From assembly GCA_048463395.1 (NCBI GenBank), contig DBFWPL010000021.1, positions 167,088 to 231,087 on the forward strand: DNA of 64,000 nt. The letters run 5' to 3'. This document shows positions 62,158 to 64,000 of the stretch, piece by piece. Below the pieces are notes generated by a model that made no database searches, had not been told where the DNA came from, and saw only the letters and a list, made by a program, of their open reading frames with translations. The stretch's first letter is position 1, and each line of letters opens with the position of its first letter. Source of the stretch: JAGAJR01 sp048463395. GTDB taxonomy: Bacteria; Pseudomonadota; Alphaproteobacteria; RF32; CAG-239. The translations under genes and the position numbers were made by a program.

Positions 62158-63081
62158 ATGGTAAACGCTAAGTATATATTATTAACCTCCGTTCTGGCGT
62201 TGTTTTGCAACAATGCCTCAGCCGCCGAGGTTAAAAAACTGACTTTCGATTCATCTGGGGCATCTCTGGTAGTTTTTACTACATACACCACACACACGCC
62301 TAACGAGCTGAAGCCTATATCCTCTTTTAATTCGGATAACGCCGTGAAGCTCGCCGCTGTTTGTTCCATTGGCGGCGGCGGGTGTTCGGAACACCAATTC
62401 GGATTTGGTTCCTCAAACAACAGTTTTTCTTTTGATCCCGTTCAACAATGCAAAGACGACGGATATAAAGTAACATCATGTTCCGGCGGCAGCATCCCTT
62501 CCGGAGAATGTCCTTATAAGAAGGGGTATTTCTCAACCTGTTCTTCTGCCGAGCAAGTCTGCAAAGAGAGCGGATATACCATTACTTCCTGCACGCCTCC
62601 CGCTTATCCCGAAGGGGCTTGTCCTCACAGCGGAACTTATTTCAAGTCTTGTTCCGACAATCCGGGAAAAGCCTGTGAGGAGAAAGGATACACCAATGCT
62701 TGTGCCGACGGAAAAATCCCCGACACTTCCAAATCCTGTTCTTATGACACCTCTTATACCGAATGCAAATGCGATCCTTGCACCGGATTTGATTATACCT
62801 TGGAGCAGGCTCAATCTGCCGGATGGCATATTTTAGGAGAGGCCTGCAACTCCTGCGGCGTGTTTAAGTACCGGCGGGAAGCCGACACCTGTACCGGGTT
62901 CTATACCTGCGACGACAACGGCGGAGAAGTCGGAGCCGATACTTGTATGAGCGGAGACAGAAAGCTTTTTGCCTCTTGCAAATCTCCGGTTAAGGAATGT
63001 GCCTCGGGGTTACTGGACATGGACAAGTTCTGGTGCGACGGTGCTTTACGCTGCCTCCTGCCCGTTCCCGCCGGACAATAA
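62158..63081 (+). CDS. Secreted Cys-rich repeat protein
   Basis: This 307-residue exported protein has a signal peptide (ILLTSVLALFCNNASA) and about 30 cysteines. Three repeats of about 31 residues occur at 98-128, 135-165 and 173-203, following C-x4-GY-x4-C, a turn, C-[PS]-[YH], then YF-x2-C (the third has SY instead). The rest (about 205-307) has more Cys and Gly but no full copy. Disulfide-stabilised, surface or secreted, perhaps binding a glycan or protein; I cannot name a family. The ribosome-binding site GAGGTGAT is good. The following gene carries the same repeat at its N-terminus, so both are probably one system. Confidence 0.75.
   Translation: MVNAKYILLTSVLALFCNNASAAEVKKLTFDSSGASLVVFTTYTTHTPNELKPISSFNSDNAVKLAAVCSIGGGGCSEHQFGFGSSNNSFSFDPVQQCKDDGYKVTSCSGGSIPSGECPYKKGYFSTCSSAEQVCKESGYTITSCTPPAYPEGACPHSGTYFKSCSDNPGKACEEKGYTNACADGKIPDTSKSCSYDTSYTECKCDPCTGFDYTLEQAQSAGWHILGEACNSCGVFKYRREADTCTGFYTCDDNGGEVGADTCMSGDRKLFASCKSPVKECASGLLDMDKFWCDGALRCLLPVPAGQ
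62449..62766 (+). repeat. Three diverged Cys-rich repeat units
   Basis: The units begin CKDDGYKVTSC, CKESGYTITSC and CEEKGYTNAC and share the CP-[YH] / YF-x2-C second half. They are about 31 codons each with five to seven-residue links and differ at the DNA level, so the duplication is old. Confidence 0.65.
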
Positions 63082-63135
63082 ACATGACCTTACATGACCT
63101 TTGTTTGATGACTTTACTGTTTTAGGAGAAAGATT

Positions 63136-64000
63136 ATGACTGATACGATTAGATTACATTGGGGAGTTAGCCTGTCGGTACTCGCTTTCTCCTTGCTCGC
63201 TTCAACCTCTGCATTCGCCCAAACTTGCACCGTCCCGCCGACCTGCGAAAGCTTGGGTTATAACAAAACCGCCGCTCAGTGCGGTAACCTCGCAACGCTC
63301 AAATGCCCGTTCGATGAATCTAAACTCTTTTGCACCGCTTTTACCGACGCCGATGGCAACACCCCTATCGCCGTCGGGAATTACGCCTACTCTGACGGAA
63401 CTTTCTCCGCCGTTCTTAAAACCGGAAAAATCCCTATCGGCGTTATCTTTGACACTTCCGGTTTAGCCGTCGCTTTGGAGAATTATATGAATGTAACTTC
63501 TACCTCTTGGTCTGACACAAAGTGCTCAGAATATACTGTAGCAAGCCTCAGCTTGTGGAAAAACCCGACGGAAGCTCAACTAAAACAGATGTATAACAAC
63601 AAAACTAAAATCGATAGTGCTCTTTCCGCTGTCTCTGCTACACCTTTAGGAACTTCTAAACTTGCTTATGGGAAAGGTGGCTCTAACTCTATAAATATAA
63701 AATATGTAGATTTTTCTAATGGTCAAGCCACAAACAACTACACTTCTTCGGGATACCCTCTCCGCTGCATCATCGACATTACTTCCATCACCGCAACCCC
63801 GGTTACTCCGACAACAACCTATAAAGTCGGCGATGCTTATAACTTAAACGGGGTCGGGTGCGGTATTGTTGTTAAAGTTGACTCTACCGGTCAGCACGGT
63901 ACCATCATTTCTACCGGTGCATACTCCGGTACACAAACCGAAGTATCCAACTACTGCATAAGCAGATCGACTTGCGGAATGGATTGGGGATTGGCTTCAG
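63136..64000 (+). CDS. Secreted protein, 3' end beyond the window
   Basis: The frame is open from ATG 63136 to the window end, at least 288 codons. A signal peptide (SLSVLAFSLLASTSAFA) precedes one copy of the Cys-rich repeat (CESLGYNKTAAQC, then LKCPFDESKLFC). Two later segments, GKIPIGVIFDTSGLAVALENY and GVGCGIVVKVDSTGQHGTIIST, resemble the strand pairs of FISUMP/DUF1566-like proteins that occur in secreted adhesins. This part is inference. AGGAGAA precedes the ATG. It lies 54 bp after the related Cys-rich gene and is probably co-transcribed. Confidence 0.7.
   Translation, partial: MTDTIRLHWGVSLSVLAFSLLASTSAFAQTCTVPPTCESLGYNKTAAQCGNLATLKCPFDESKLFCTAFTDADGNTPIAVGNYAYSDGTFSAVLKTGKIPIGVIFDTSGLAVALENYMNVTSTSWSDTKCSEYTVASLSLWKNPTEAQLKQMYNNKTKIDSALSAVSATPLGTSKLAYGKGGSNSINIKYVDFSNGQATNNYTSSGYPLRCIIDITSITATPVTPTTTYKVGDAYNLNGVGCGIVVKVDSTGQHGTIISTGAYSGTQTEVSNYCISRSTCGMDWGLAS

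Noticed and set aside
62158..63081. Diversity-generating retroelement target
   Set aside because: No reverse transcriptase and no template repeat were seen; the repeats are diverged at all codon positions.
1..64000. CRISPR arrays, insertion sequences, tRNA and rRNA genes
   Set aside because: I saw no regularly spaced repeats, transposase frames, terminal inverted repeats or cloverleaf sequences.

Overview
The window reads as chromosome of a fairly AT-rich alphaproteobacterium, probably a host- or gut-associated, fermentative one. The evidence is gene order: DUF177-rpmF-plsX-fabH-ihfA-MerR divergent from bamE, and rne / amidase / PBP1A / prfB in a row, are alphaproteobacterial arrangements. 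A full adhE points to anaerobic fermentation. Outer-membrane proteins (OmpA-like, OprB porin, BamE, autotransporter) show a Gram-negative envelope. The exact lineage is inference; there is no rRNA in the window.

Layout. 1-2060: a restriction-modification pair, a 5'-truncated C5 cytosine methyltransferase and a HinP1I-like endonuclease (expected target GCGC), then a small membrane protein. 2097-6751: a small outer-membrane barrel, a small heat-shock protein, an unrecognised membrane protein and a DUF2157/GDYXXLXY pair. 6952-14646: a giant autotransporter with an ankyrin-like head. 14730-19608: a histidine phosphatase, a MATE exporter and adhE. 19707-20795: pgpA, a structured non-coding stretch and an XRE-like regulator. 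20825-25680: ppa, MerR, ihfA, fabH, plsX, rpmF, DUF177 and divergent bamE. 25683-31782: a HELGH metalloprotease, DUF502, recJ, an OmpA-like lipoprotein, a DUF4065-like protein, a DUF192 lipoprotein and an odd lipoprotein. 31833-39971: a barrel protein, a TerB-like protein, mfd, recG and an unknown. 40157-46825: an OprB porin, a papain-like secreted protein, the retropepsin-like / inactive-transglutaminase-7TM / ATP-grasp trio and a cyclophilin. 46856-60812: a HAD-like phosphatase, an AsmA/YhdP-like giant, an alpha/beta hydrolase, prfB with its programmed frameshift, PBP1A, an amidase, RNase E and a BepA-like protease. 60990-64000: two S1/OB-like orphans and two Cys-rich secreted proteins, the last running off the window.

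How the parts fit. Much of the window is housekeeping: lipid synthesis, ribosome, DNA repair, peptidoglycan and RNA decay. Accessory genes are spread singly between these blocks. The R-M pair stands out because I found no GCGC anywhere in the 64 kb although GCGG, GCGA, GCGT and CGCG are common. Four accessory loci (at 3339, 31393, 39363 and 60990) lack a Shine-Dalgarno motif and have AT-rich leaders, unlike most of their neighbours, which suggests acquired genes. Surface and secreted proteins (autotransporter, Cys-rich repeat proteins, two predicted peptidases) fit a host-associated life.
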